Shown: positions 39,451 to 50,720 of the stretch, in pieces
How the letters are laid out: each line of letters opens with the position of its first letter
Position numbering within the stretch: position 1 is the stretch's first letter
Assembly (NCBI GenBank): GCA_950022655.1
Contig: OX465580.1
Span: 93,142,797 to 93,206,796 of the forward strand
DNA: 64,000 nt
DNA from: Alentia gelatinosa
Taxonomy: Eukaryota > Annelida > Polychaeta > Phyllodocida > Polynoidae
Reading direction: 5' to 3'
The notes under the pieces: model-generated
The model's input: only the letters and a program-made list of their open reading frames with translations
Database searches by the model: none
Told to the model about the DNA's origin: nothing
Made by a program: the position numbers and the translations under genes

Positions 39451-40639
39451 TATATTCTCCAGCCTTACTAATGAAAGCCATATACAGAATATCTTTGATA
39501 GCCATTATGCATATAGGAAGACAAATATCGCTTTTGCTACTGTTTACCTTAGAGATCTCAGATCCATTCTCAGTGACTTCTAGACACCACATGCATTCCC
39601 ACATAGCCGCGCACGTTTTCTATAGAACAAGGACATGCTAAGGCTCACTCTTTTGGTATAACAGAGACCTCCCTGTTTACCTCCTCCTCCATTTAGGAGG
39701 CATTCGTTGACATACACTCTAGGATCCAATTACCTGTTAAGGGGTCGGCCTATAAAAAAAGCTACAAAACTACGAAGAAAAACAACGTAATAAGAATCTG
39801 AAACATACTGGGAAAAAGACCGAGTCACCTTAGTCACCTTAGCTGGGACCAGGCAAGGAAGGGTAACACAGCTGCAGGGTTTAAAAGGAAATTGGAGGCA
39901 GGTAATCGATCGTTAGTTTACCGAGGAGATTAAACACACCCGGGTCATGGCGGGGCCTCATGTTTGCGGACTGCTTGATGAGTGGTCGGGACATTGAATG
40001 AGGAGGGCCACCCAAGGTCACTAGAACAAAGTGACGGTCCATTTTGAACAGTGGAGAACGACGGGGGTCTGTGTCCTATGCTGACTAATGGTTTTATTTC
40101 ATGTACACTCTAAGTAAACTCGGAAACCTCCACATCATGAGAGTCAGTAGCCAGTAAAGTGGCTTTTTGGGATAATTTTAATTGATGCTCGTGGAAAGAA
40201 AACCAGATTGTTTTCCTGCACCTGGAATAAACTCATCGTGGTGGTTGCACCGTGGTGATTGCAGTATATTTACGGTTGAATTGCAGACACATTACCCAAT
40301 GGTATACGACTTACTCTTACGTATGACCAAAGTGTCATAGAAGGTAAACGTTTCCGTCAGTAACACACAATGATCCTGGCCTTCCTGATTATCCATCATG
40401 CTAGTGCGTGCCTTTCAGCAAACATCCTGACGGAGATGTAGCGATGTGGAAAACTTGGTTTGCACATCAACAACTCCACTTAACATGTTTTTCATCTTAG
40501 GCATTCCATCTTATTGTTGACTCAATATACGCCGAATCAAGTTCATGCATCCATATCTAACAGAATTATTTTCAGTCCTCATTCTACCAACAACAGTTTC
40601 CAGAAATATCCCAGCGTTCGCCATGGTCTTGCTCGGCAG

Positions 40640-40860
40640 CTACGCCATTTCCGCTTCCCTGGGAGCTGCTGCTTCCGACGTGACATGCGCAGTGGTCCGG
40701 TCCGTCCGGGGCTTCCGCCAGGTGGCGCGCAGCTTTTAGCGCCTCTGTGACGTCATCCATCCGCAAAGGACCCACACACGTGTGCGCATGCCCAGCCGAT
40801 CGAGGGGTTGGGCCGCTACGGCGACCATGAAATGCCGCGTTCCGCTTCCTCCCTGTTGAA
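40640..40860. promoter_or_regulatory. CpG-rich patch with CRE and NRF1-like sites
   Basis: A perfect TGACGTCA at 40748-40755, an ACACGTGTG E-box, and an NRF1-like TGCGCATGC at 40783-40791 lie within about 45 bp in CpG-dense DNA. This is the same pairing as in the 33.5-kb patch. It is promoter-like, but no exon is recognised nearby. Confidence 0.4.
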
Positions 40861-42427
40861 TCTGCGTTTTATGCCGACCGTAAAACAGGGATCACTGCCA
40901 AACGGAAACGGAACTGCACCCGATGATGGATGGAGAGCACCGAGTGTCTGAACGTACGTGCCGTAAATGGGACAAGTTTACGACAGTTCCTGTTTACGAC
41001 ATTACCACACCTGTCGGTGAACCCAGATGACGACAACTCCTGTAATCTAGCTGCATTGCGACACAAAGGTGTTTTCTCGTCAACAACATGCAGTGCTGGA
41101 AAGCATTTCAGCTGACACGCTCATGCAACTCGCAATCGAGTTTCACAAAAAAAGAGAACTTGATTGAGTGGGTGATCCTGATTTTGACTGCTCCCTTGAT
41201 TGAAGTCACCCCACATTGACACCAAAATAATTGGATAAAAGTAAAATGAAGATGGCTTCATTTATGCTTCGGAATGAAACTGAAACTGTAGTTCTGATAC
41301 AAGCTTTTGAAACAACAAAACACAAATCTACTATTCTAGTTCATGCAATTGTACAGATCGTCCCAATGAAGAAATCCCTCGTTCGTGTTTCATATTCACG
41401 TTGTAGACTATTTTTCAGGGGCTCGGATATATGCTTCACATCGATCCCTTCACATGCAACATTTGTATGAAAGGATATTGAATTTGAAATTATCGTAAAT
41501 AAATAACATATACTAAAACATCTAATTGTTTCGCAAAAGCTGTAAGGTCACTTTAGCAGATGCTCAAATGGTCAGTTAAGTTACACATTACACAGGGTTT
41601 CTTCTTAAGATTTCGCACTTGTTCTTACATTTATGTAATCCTACTTAGTATGCCAGGGCTATAAATATCAAGGAGCAATTAAGGGTATCCGATATTCGAA
41701 GATTTGTACTTATAAAGATCAAAATTCAATGTTATCTTTAAATCGGCCTCACCTGGACAGACTTGGACCCGAGCGGTGGCACCAGGCATACCATGTGCCG
41801 CCCACAGACTTCTAGAGTGTGCCGACTGTTTTTATCTTTAGAATGTGACTGACACACTCCTTAACTGACATACATACATACTTCACAGCTCAGCATGTTT
41901 TAATCCGTGCCCCCACTGCCGACGACCACAAATCATAATTTATGGCGTCCATAGAAACGAATTCGGGACAAGTCGAGAATCATTGGGAACAAATATATAG
42001 TCCATATGGTATTTAATTATTTGTGAAAACATATGTTTTAATATTCATTGACACCACGGATTTAATTCCTCTAGATAACACAAGGAGTAATGTCATTCAT
42101 ATTGCTACATTTTCCTTTGCCTCTTATGAGATTTGCTGGATCGCATCGCTGAATGTAAGGCTCCTATAAACTTTTTGTCACATGTTCACTAAAGTCTAAA
42201 TGAACTATATTGTCATTATATGAAACTATTCTTAACCTTCATTATTTCCTCCACCATACCCATGGATACGAATAATACGCCCTCCATCTGCCTCTCCCTG
42301 TAGCCACTACCCCTCTGCTCACTTATATGAAGATAATTGGTAATTTTATATCTCGAAATCTTCATTGTTCAGTCCCAAGGCTGCGTGCTATCCCTAGACA
42401 CAGCTCGCCGCAGGGCTCAGATAGGCA
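40861..42427. other. Gene-free stretch
   Basis: AT-rich, with no exon, RNA gene or repeat I can support. Confidence 0.5.
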
Positions 42428-42490
42428 GGTAATTAAGACAATCAATCAGACATATAATTAATTAGTCAATTAATGAAGCAATCAGTTCAG
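42428..42490. promoter_or_regulatory. Homeodomain-site cluster
   Basis: Within about 60 bp lie GTAATTAAG, ATAATTAATTAG and TCAATTAATG, all TAAT-core sites. An ATCAATCA, like a PBX/TALE half-site cluster, lies among them. AT-rich DNA can produce TAAT cores by chance, but this density stands out locally. Confidence 0.4.
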
Positions 42491-42755
42491 GTCAAGGACG
42501 CTGGGCCCCGATGCCCTAATAGGTTATGAACAAATGGTATTTGCAGAAGATAGATAGGGATCTCAAATAATTGATATTGTTTTACAAATATCACTCACAA
42601 TCACCTTCCCTTATTTTAAGGGTATGCTTGTTAAAGATACACATAGCTGATTTGTTGTAAACAAAAAAGCTTAACATATCCCACCTTGTAAGCATAGTAA
42701 CATATTGCGAAAAGAGAGAATTAATTCTAGATATAGTGCCATTTTAATCTATATA

Positions 42756-42880
42756 CAGTAGGACCCCGGTTGAGGGGCATTCCCTATTAAAGGGGGTACT
42801 TTGGCACAGAATGGAATCCCCTGTCTCATTTTATCTTAGTGGAAACCGGGCAACACCCTTACCTCTGGGTGGTCCGCTTT
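42756..42880 (+). mobile_element. Possible one-ended pogo-like MITE remnant
   Basis: TA-CAGTAGGACCCCGGTTGAGGG followed by 'CTATTAAAGGGGGTA' resembles the left end of the element at 26874 and the common CAGTAGAACC-type ends. I cannot find a matching right end, so the boundary is a guess. Confidence 0.35.
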
Positions 42881-43229
42881 ATAGGCTTCTAATGTATTAT
42901 ATACGAACCACAATGTATCAATGATAGAAACATGTCATCCCTATTTCTCAAACAAAAACTGTTTTGTGGCCAGGTTGGCTTTTCCATATGTGATAAAACA
43001 GTGCATCCAAAGTAACCATAGACCAGTGTGTTTCAAGCCACATCCGGGCTAAAAGGTTGAAGCGAATTCGTGGTGGAAAAGGATATAAAGAATAGATCAA
43101 AATATGGTTTGGTCGTTCACTCCCTGGGCTTTCCACGGATGGACACGGATCACCGGTAGGCGGCAGCACGGGGCAGATTTACGGAGAATCTGAGCGTTCC
43201 CATCCGACTTAATTCTAACCGTTTAGGCC

Positions 43230-43480
43230 GACCGCAGTGACTCCATTGGCCCCTTTTAGCAACCTCACAGCCCAAGTCCGCGGCTGTGGCGCCCATGGCG
43301 GCGGCGGGGTCGTACGTACAAGCCTTATCTTTGCCCGGCCTGGCGCGAAGGAGACAGCCCGAGTCGCGCCTCGCCAAAATGGCCGCCATTTGTAGGCATA
43401 GAGTCGCGCCAGACGACAATTCGCTCGAGGTTTCCCGCCCCAAAAAGTCATTTTCCCGCCGAAAAAGATCGATTTCACGC
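43230..43480. promoter_or_regulatory. CpG-island-like patch with YY1 and E2F motifs
   Basis: Very CpG-dense. It holds a divergent YY1-like pair (AAAATGGCC on plus, AAATGGCGG on minus, near 43377-43393). Two E2F-type TTTCCCGCC sites lie at 43431-43439 and 43452-43460, 21 bp apart. YY1 sites often sit at start codons (ATGGCGGCC). Frames starting there on both strands run 60-90 codons but match nothing I know. This is the most promoter-like stretch in the window. Confidence 0.45.
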
Positions 43481-45170
43481 ACGCCAGAAAAAAGACATGT
43501 CTTCTCTCTTCATCACCACCTAGTGTTAATTAAGGTTAAAGTCGGATGGAGCGGTCCTGTGTGGTAGGGGATCGGCGCTGAGGTCGACCCTGCATGCCAG
43601 GATTGAATTAGGAGGTTTTAAGGCCACACTACTTTTGCAGAGTCACCTTCTTTTTTACAGTTTCAGTCTACTTTTTATTGGGGGAAATGTGTTATAAATC
43701 TCTGCCAAACCAGCATTTAAAACAACCATTCAGATCGATTTCCTTCAAATGGTAAGCATTTTGTTAGTCGGATATCGACGTTATATAGGTCTTCCTTTAT
43801 TGCATGTAACACTGTATAGACACTAAAACTAAATATACCTATTGAATTCTATAGATCTACTTTGTATTACCTGGTGATACATACAAAGATTTACACTTTG
43901 TATATGAATGATGTGACAGATGACAAATAGACCGCAAAGCAATACAGCACAAAAACCAATATGCTGTAATTCTGTACACTGTATGCTGTATACCTTCTGT
44001 GGTCCTTGACACTAATACTGTATACACTTAGATTTATTCATACATAGATTCACCAAGACAAAATTGAAATATATTGATAATAAGACCAGCTTGCCAAATC
44101 GCTTCTACCTTCATTTTCACATTGTGCCTAGAATCATCTCAGAAAAAATATGATCGCGATATCAAGTGTTACATGGTTTCCACTGCTAAATGAAAAAAAA
44201 CCGACCCTGTACGATCTATTGCAAAGATGATCAATTACAAAAGAAAAAAAGGAGTCGTTTCTCACTATATTTACTTGGGACGATTTTGACTCGGCAGTTT
44301 TATATTTTGAGTACATAAGAACAATTAAATAAGAACATCCTGTACAAGTGATACGATGGTTAATAGTGAAATTTTAAGATCAACCTGCGATTGGTTATTG
44401 TGAGACCTGCCGTGATGCTTGGATTTCTAGTCTCGTAGTTTACAGTGAGTAGAGGTGTTCAGAGCAGTAAGAGGAAGTCATGTCATCTCTCGAGTTGCCT
44501 ACTTAAATAGGAGAAAGAAAGAATACGTACACTAACATACCCACTTCACTGTAATGCACACTGCTGCCTCTGAACAACAGGATAGGGTTCAGGTTTTGAA
44601 CATATATTTCTGAATTTAACTGGTCTGGGATTAATTATTGGACTGAATAAGAAATGGGTAGAGCAACCCAGGCTTGTCTGAAAAATCAAATTTAAAGAAT
44701 ACATAAAGAGATTACTCAATTAGTATGAATTCTGATTCCTTTGGAGGAGGATATTCTTCAGCCATTAACATTTTATAGCCCCATAGATTGGTAATTAAAA
44801 TATGTCTCATCAGGCGAGATTAAATGAAACTCTGTTAAATGTCCCTCTTTAGAAATGGGTGTTGTTAAGCAACCATAGTAATACGATTCACTATTTTAAG
44901 TTCAATTATCTGTAGGGGCTGTGTCAATTGTCTATTGCTCTTATTCTCCAGCGAATATTATGTTGGATGTTTATCAGATGGGGTGGCATACTAATCATAA
45001 ATCTCCGTCCAACAGGAAAGAAAAAAGATATCAATTCAGAAAGTAAGATAGCTCAGCGGCTCTTCGAACGTCTCGTATTCTAGCTTGTCTCCAAGGCTAC
45101 TTATAATGGCTCTGTCACATGCAGGATTAATTAAATAAGTCCAATAGGTCACCGAGTCCTCGATTTCATT
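43481..45170. other. Gene-free stretch
   Basis: If the 43.4-kb patch is a promoter, a transcript could enter here, but I could not identify an exon or a polyadenylation context with confidence. Confidence 0.4.
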
Positions 45171-45177
45171 TTCCCCA

Positions 45178-45760
45178 TCACGTGATATTAGTAATTCCCC
45201 TACGAGGTGATGTCATTAATGAGACATCCTGCCGATCCTAACGCGTGATGCGTGTTGGACTATTTAAGTTGTGAATAGAATATATCCGCATGAAAAATTA
45301 AACACCTACTCTTTTCGCCCGCCTCCTTACTCTACCGTCCTTGTATTCGTCCCAGAATTCCAAGCCCACCCTTCCCACTCGGATTCTCATGCAGCTTCCA
45401 TTGTTGTCGACGACGACGCAGCGACGCTTTGTTCGCGAGCGTCCCGGGAGGGGGCGTCCACTGCTCGCATGACACTCGCGACAAAGACTTGCTCCGATCT
45501 CATCGGGCACGGCCGGATCACGTGGCATCCAGAATTGGTCATGTGATTATCGGCTTGGTCACGTGATTAGCCATGTGCACACCAGCTACATTGGGAACTA
45601 TTTGCGCCGAGGGATTGGACTGATTCGTCGTGAAGCGGCGGGATTGTCTCCCCAGAACGACGTTAGGGGGCGCCGTAACGGATCGGAGCGCCGCCTCCTG
45701 GAGAAAGGTGTCATTGCAGAGGCGTCGTTTTAAATGTCGTCTGCCTTTCCTGATTATTGT
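45178..45760. promoter_or_regulatory. CpG-rich patch with clustered CACGTG/CATGTG E-boxes
   Basis: TCACGTGA lies at 45178-45185 and CACGTG at 45519-45524 and 45560-45565 (as GTCACGTGAT). CATGTG variants occur near 45540 and 45572. CACGTG is the site of MYC/MAX-, USF- and MITF/TFE-type bHLH-Zip factors. CpG density is high from about 45300 to 45700. Confidence 0.4.
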
Positions 45761-47130
45761 TGACGCAGTGGAATGTCATTATAACATAGCAGGAAATACG
45801 TCACATATCATTTCATCATTCATATGGGAAATGATGCTTTATTTCTAGCCTGGTTGTTGTCGTCTTTCAGCTTGCTTTATTCGACGAGTTGAAGTTTTAT
45901 TCATCGGGTGTTCGGTCTTATTTATTCTTACAAATCAATTTAGCATGTTCCATGAGGTAGGGAAGTCAGAGTGTGTGTGAAAGAAATTTAAAGCTTTAAC
46001 CAGATCTGAAGTATCCGTTACCAGCAACGGATAACCAAACTTCGGAAACATACTTTTTATTCAACTTGTGGAAAGATGACTAGGGAACACTGTGGAGTTT
46101 TGTATTCTATATTCCTTTCATCATAGGTTTGTCTTCCTCTTATTTTCCTGGACTTTATGCCTTCTTCCTCCTCCCTGTTTGACTCGTTTCTCATGAACTC
46201 CATCATTTTCCACTCCTTTCCGCCATTTCAGTGCTGATCTCAGATTCTTAGTCCCACATTCATCTTCCAACACCATCTATCAGCACCTCAATGGTACTGA
46301 CCCCACCTCAACTCTCGGGCCTTCACGACTTGGCTGCACTAATTGTTCAAGGGTGCCTAATGCTTATATCACGTCCACTTAAGGCAATGTAGTCATTCAC
46401 ATCTTTTACATGCGAGATTATAGCAGAACATATGGGTGTATTGGTATTAGGCACAGAGTGAATGCTAGCTCCATCATCATCCACCAGGAAATTGTAAGAT
46501 AGCGACACTGCAGTCGGGAGATTGTAAATAGCTGTTATCCGTTGTTATAATCCATTAATAATCGTGAGACGATACTAAAACCCATCTATGGAAAGCAGAA
46601 AATAACATATTTTTGAAGACCATTAATAACAGCACCCCCTATCTGGTTTATTTTTTTGTCGTCGGGGGCAATATGGTCTAATTTCAGATCCAACTAAGAA
46701 TTGCGCAGCGGAGGTGTGTGGCATATGAAATTCAAATTGGACAATGGAAATATTGCTTGAAATACCAAACATGAGTGCCGTTATTTCACTCCTTCAGGGC
46801 GAAACAAGTCTACTTAGACTGGCATTTTCTCAACGGCACTGGAAAGCGTGTGATCTCTTCACTTCATGTGGTAATTATGTGGTAAATACTCAAGTCTTTT
46901 GAGATGGAACGCTATAAGTCAAATTCGACATTAAACTAAAGAAAGTACATGTATACCACACATATCAGGGATGGAATGTATGCTGACTTCAGTGCTAGAT
47001 GCGATTCATCACATTAATATGATGACCAGTTATATTGGTGTTGAACCTCGTCTTTTTCCCTAGTGCCTTTGGGGTTATCTAGTTTATTGATTTTAGTTTT
47101 TATTCTATACGTCTGAAGCCAAGATAAGTT
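45761..47130. other. Gene-free stretch
   Basis: Pyrimidine-rich on the plus strand at about 46120-46330, otherwise nothing supported. Confidence 0.5.
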
Positions 47131-47210
47131 TTAACCCTTTCGGTCCTGAGAATTCCTGGAGGCATTCCCCAGGCGGGTTCTGATGATGCCTCCAGGCATT
47201 CCCTTGGTGA
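47131..47210. mobile_element. TTAA/CCCTTTC palindromic repeat, copy 2 (left end)
   Basis: TTAACCCTTTCGGTCC is followed 16 bp after the CCCTTTC start by AATTCCTGGAGGCATTCCCC. After 34 bp comes ATGCCTCCAGGCATTCCC. The order and spacing equal those of copy 1 at 25613, with the palindrome centre changed. The right end was not found. Confidence 0.5.
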
Positions 47211-49945
47211 GCCCCGAAGATGTTTCCATTCATTTCCAAAAAAGCTTATTTTGAGGAAATAATATTCTCAATCTAACTAACTGTGGGTCTGACTGCCAGC
47301 AAAGGAAGGCCTGCGGGGTACCATGGTGATATCTGCCTAGTGCATACAACGCTTATAGTGGTATGCATATAGGGGCAGGCTTCTAGTAGGTCACCTGAAA
47401 ATAATGATCAGGACTTCTGCATCACGCAACTACCAGGGTTTAGGATTGATTGAGTTAAACGTCGTATTCAACCATCAATTAGCAGAAGAGACACTGCAAC
47501 AATATGAATTGATTCAACACACCAAAAATACCGCATGCATACCACTATTAAACATGCAAAAGAAAACCCGCACACCAGAATGGCCATGGTAATAAATAGT
47601 TACCTGTGCCCACCACGGCATATCTATGAAAACTGGTCATAAATAATGAATGTCATACGTTATGATGCTGAAAGTGAATGATGACGTCGGGATGACACGT
47701 CAGAACGGATTAGACGACTATGAATGACGAATGTGGCTCGGGTCTAACCCAAACAAGACAGTTCCCGCCCTTTCTGGCGGTGACAAATGTCGTCTGCTTG
47801 TGTAAGTCTGTGTGCTGGCTGTGGATGATGGTGTCATTCCTTCAGGTAATATTAGGGATTTACGAGATGTTAGGGCACTCTCTCTAATTCATCTTGTATA
47901 TAACTATATATTAGTGAGCTATTAATTTACGCCCTTCTTTTATTCATTTAACTCATCACATTATGTCTACAGGTATGCCTAACGAGTATCCTACAGATTA
48001 ATCCCTCTTTTCTCACAGGTCGGGGAAATATTTTCCTGACTTCTCTATAAAATATAAGTATATAGCCTATTAGAGAAATACAGGTACGTGCATAATGTGT
48101 GTACTGTTAATATATATCTCGCAACGATAATTTGGAGCGCATGTACCACAATAGAAATGATGTGGCTTCCGCAGGAGAGTCATGTGATTTCTTTTTACCA
48201 ATGCTAAAAAATACCAGAGTACTATGCTTTGAGATCATATCAATAGACACTTTGAAATCTAAAGCAGAACCTGAGTTATAGTATGTTTTGGCACTTGAAT
48301 TTTATTTTATTTCAAATCAAAATTGGAATTGGTTTTCGGCATTACAGCGAGGGCTAGTTTTAACACCCTCGTCTGACACGAGAACGATCGTCCGTGACCT
48401 CAGGAGTTTAGATCTCATTCCGGACTAACAAAGTCGACCTCTGAAGCCAAGGAGACTCTCTCCAATCTAGCACCCCTGCCGATGTGCGTATTAGATTCAC
48501 GTCACTTAATTCAATTCACCAAATTGCTGCACATCCATCAGTCGCGAATTGATAAAAAGTCGACTTTTTACAGTCGGGGGCGGGACGATGCGGCGAAGGA
48601 AACTTGACGTCCACTTTCACTTTCTTGTGAAGATCAAGATGTTCAGCACGACTGATATCTCATGTCCAAATTATCAACAACTGCAAAACTAGCGAGGTTG
48701 ATATATGTCAGGAGCATAATGTCAACTATTGGATCTTTGATGATAATCCGAAGCATCTGAGCGATTTGTATCATCATACCTCAGCATGTTTATAGGTTTT
48801 TTTTCCCGATTTATTTACATCCTACATGCTAGGAAATCTAAGCTTCAATTCTGTACGTGATTTATGTCCTGATTACAAAAGATCTCAAATTTCAGACAAC
48901 TTAAACTTCTCTAGACTCGTACAGTCTGTTCCACGATAGGGATAATTCATATACAATGTAGCAGTGTGTCTAACTGCATAACAAACTAGCTTCGCCGTCC
49001 CTAATGCCTGACAAGAACTATTTTTATAATTGGTAATTGTATTTTTGTGTTATGCGGTAAAGGAGTGACTTAGACTACTGTAGCGTCAACATATCAAAGA
49101 AAATACCTTTGTAGCTGTAAATTAGCTTGAACGTGTGCGCATTTGCGAATGTTCCGTGAGAAAATACAACACAGCGACTCTAGCGGCCACGCTATATATT
49201 GATCCATCATTATATCAGCAGGTACATGTATATTATACAGAGAGGAGGTGCGGTTTGCCACAACTCCGTAAAAATCCGCCAGACTACTTCCTCTTCACAG
49301 CCTTTATGATGGGTTAATGCGCCCGTGTCTGATTCGTCTTCCTCCCTTCAGTTGTGTTTTGACACTTATAAAAGGATTAATACTGATTAGAAAAGAAGCC
49401 TTTTGCAACACGCAATAATCTCCGAAGTGAATAAATGTTCTATGCAGGTAGGAATAAACATAACCGTGTCGGTATCATACATGGCATAATAGGTACAGGT
49501 CAAACAGTTTGGGAATAATTTTTGGAAAGTGACAATATTTTTCCTATCGATATGTTTTTACTTTGAGCATCAATACTCATGTGTAATATCTCTCGACATA
49601 TAGTATATCATATTTATTAACATCCCAGTAGAATCCTGTGGAGGGAATTTGGAAATTGTATTACTTGTATAGAGTTTCTACATGTTTTTCAAAGGTTACC
49701 TGCACTCTCGACATATAGCTTACCAACAATCATTTAGCATCCAATGTTTTTTCATTTTTTTTCATTAAGTATTTAAGCATCTCTCAGTTACCCTGAGGTT
49801 TTTTTCAAATACTCGTCGGGACAACAATGTACCAAGATCTGAGTGTACATAAAAACATTGGAGTCAAAAGAATTTAATACTGCCACATAAGGCAAAAAAG
49901 GTGAAAGATGAAGTAATAATGTAAGTTAGGTGACTGGACTTATTG
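47211..49945. other. Gene-free stretch
   Basis: No supported gene or repeat. A CRE-like TGACGTCG (one mismatch) lies near 47682. Confidence 0.5.
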
Positions 49946-50161
49946 TCAGATTGCGGTTGAAATCATCTGTTTGAATTCCTTAACGTCTTGTGAATTTTTA
50001 GCGGAGGTTGGTAGGCAGTTCCAGGCTTTTACACCACGGTAATACGGTGAGTTCAAGACCGTCGAAGTACGGGTTGGATCCAAGATATAGTTGATTTTAG
50101 CATTGGAGCGGGTTCTTCTATCTGCACAATGTCTGATTGCATAGTATTTAGTTTCCTTCAC
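49946..50161 (-). pseudogene. LINE reverse transcriptase extreme C-terminus
   Basis: A 71-codon minus-strand frame. It contains 'LDPTRTSTVLNSPYYRGVKAWNCLP' split by typical spacing and 'VKEFKQMI' before the stop. This matches the tail of CR1/Jockey-type ORF2 proteins ('..SYRGAKLWNSLP..LKxFKxxL'). Nothing recognisable as RT lies upstream on the minus strand (right of 50161), so it is a 5'-truncated copy, as is usual for LINEs. It is too short to assign a clade. The frame is intact but has no independent function. Confidence 0.75.
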
Positions 50162-50439
50162 GTTTTATTCATTGCTACTCATTCACCGTCCGGAAAATGA
50201 ATGTACATATTTAATATGCATCCATTTTGTGGTTGGAAGATACAATTTTGTCTGACCCCCATGTGGTTTGCGCTCCCTTTTGACATATCTTGTATGTACT
50301 ACTCAAGAGGCACGACAGTGGAATAGGAAAGTACCATACAGACATTAAGAGGCTTTGTATTTCGCATACTTCCTCAACCACATCAAAGGACTTTTCCCAC
50401 CCAGCACCGACAACGCCATCTCACGGGGCTATAGTAACG

Positions 50440-50720
50440 TTACCACCATGAGGGGGTCGAGCTTAGGACATAAAAGCACAACCAGTGTATGCAGAAAGCA
50501 TGCGGGGCCGGCGCATGGACTTGAAAGCTCTGTCGTGTTTAGAGCAAGTGTGAGTGGCTGTGTTGTCTCCCCCCACCGCCAGGGTGGAGCCTCATTCCCC
50601 GAGACAGCGCCAGAGGGCGGTAGGTGGGGTCTCGGGGGGGGGGGGGGGGGTCACAGGGGTCGTGCGGGATGCCTGCAGAAGTAGGCGCAGGCAAGACGCA
50701 TCCCCAACTGAGCCGCTGCC
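50440..50720. other. CpG/G-rich patch with a 17-base G run
   Basis: The G run is 50634-50650. CCCCGAGAC (50597-50605) can pair with GTCTCGGGG (50629-50637), enclosing a CTCF-core-like GCGCCAGAGGGCGG. A 109-codon frame here is an artefact of base composition. Confidence 0.5.

Noticed and set aside
43150..43567. Overlapping frames of 93-110 codons on both strands of the CpG patch
   Set aside because: CpG-rich DNA has few stops. Neither protein has a known domain, so I kept only the promoter-like call.
46750..46772. TATTGCTTGAAATACC, resembling miR-137
   Set aside because: One base is missing after the seed, the 3' half does not match, and no pairing arm lies upstream or downstream.
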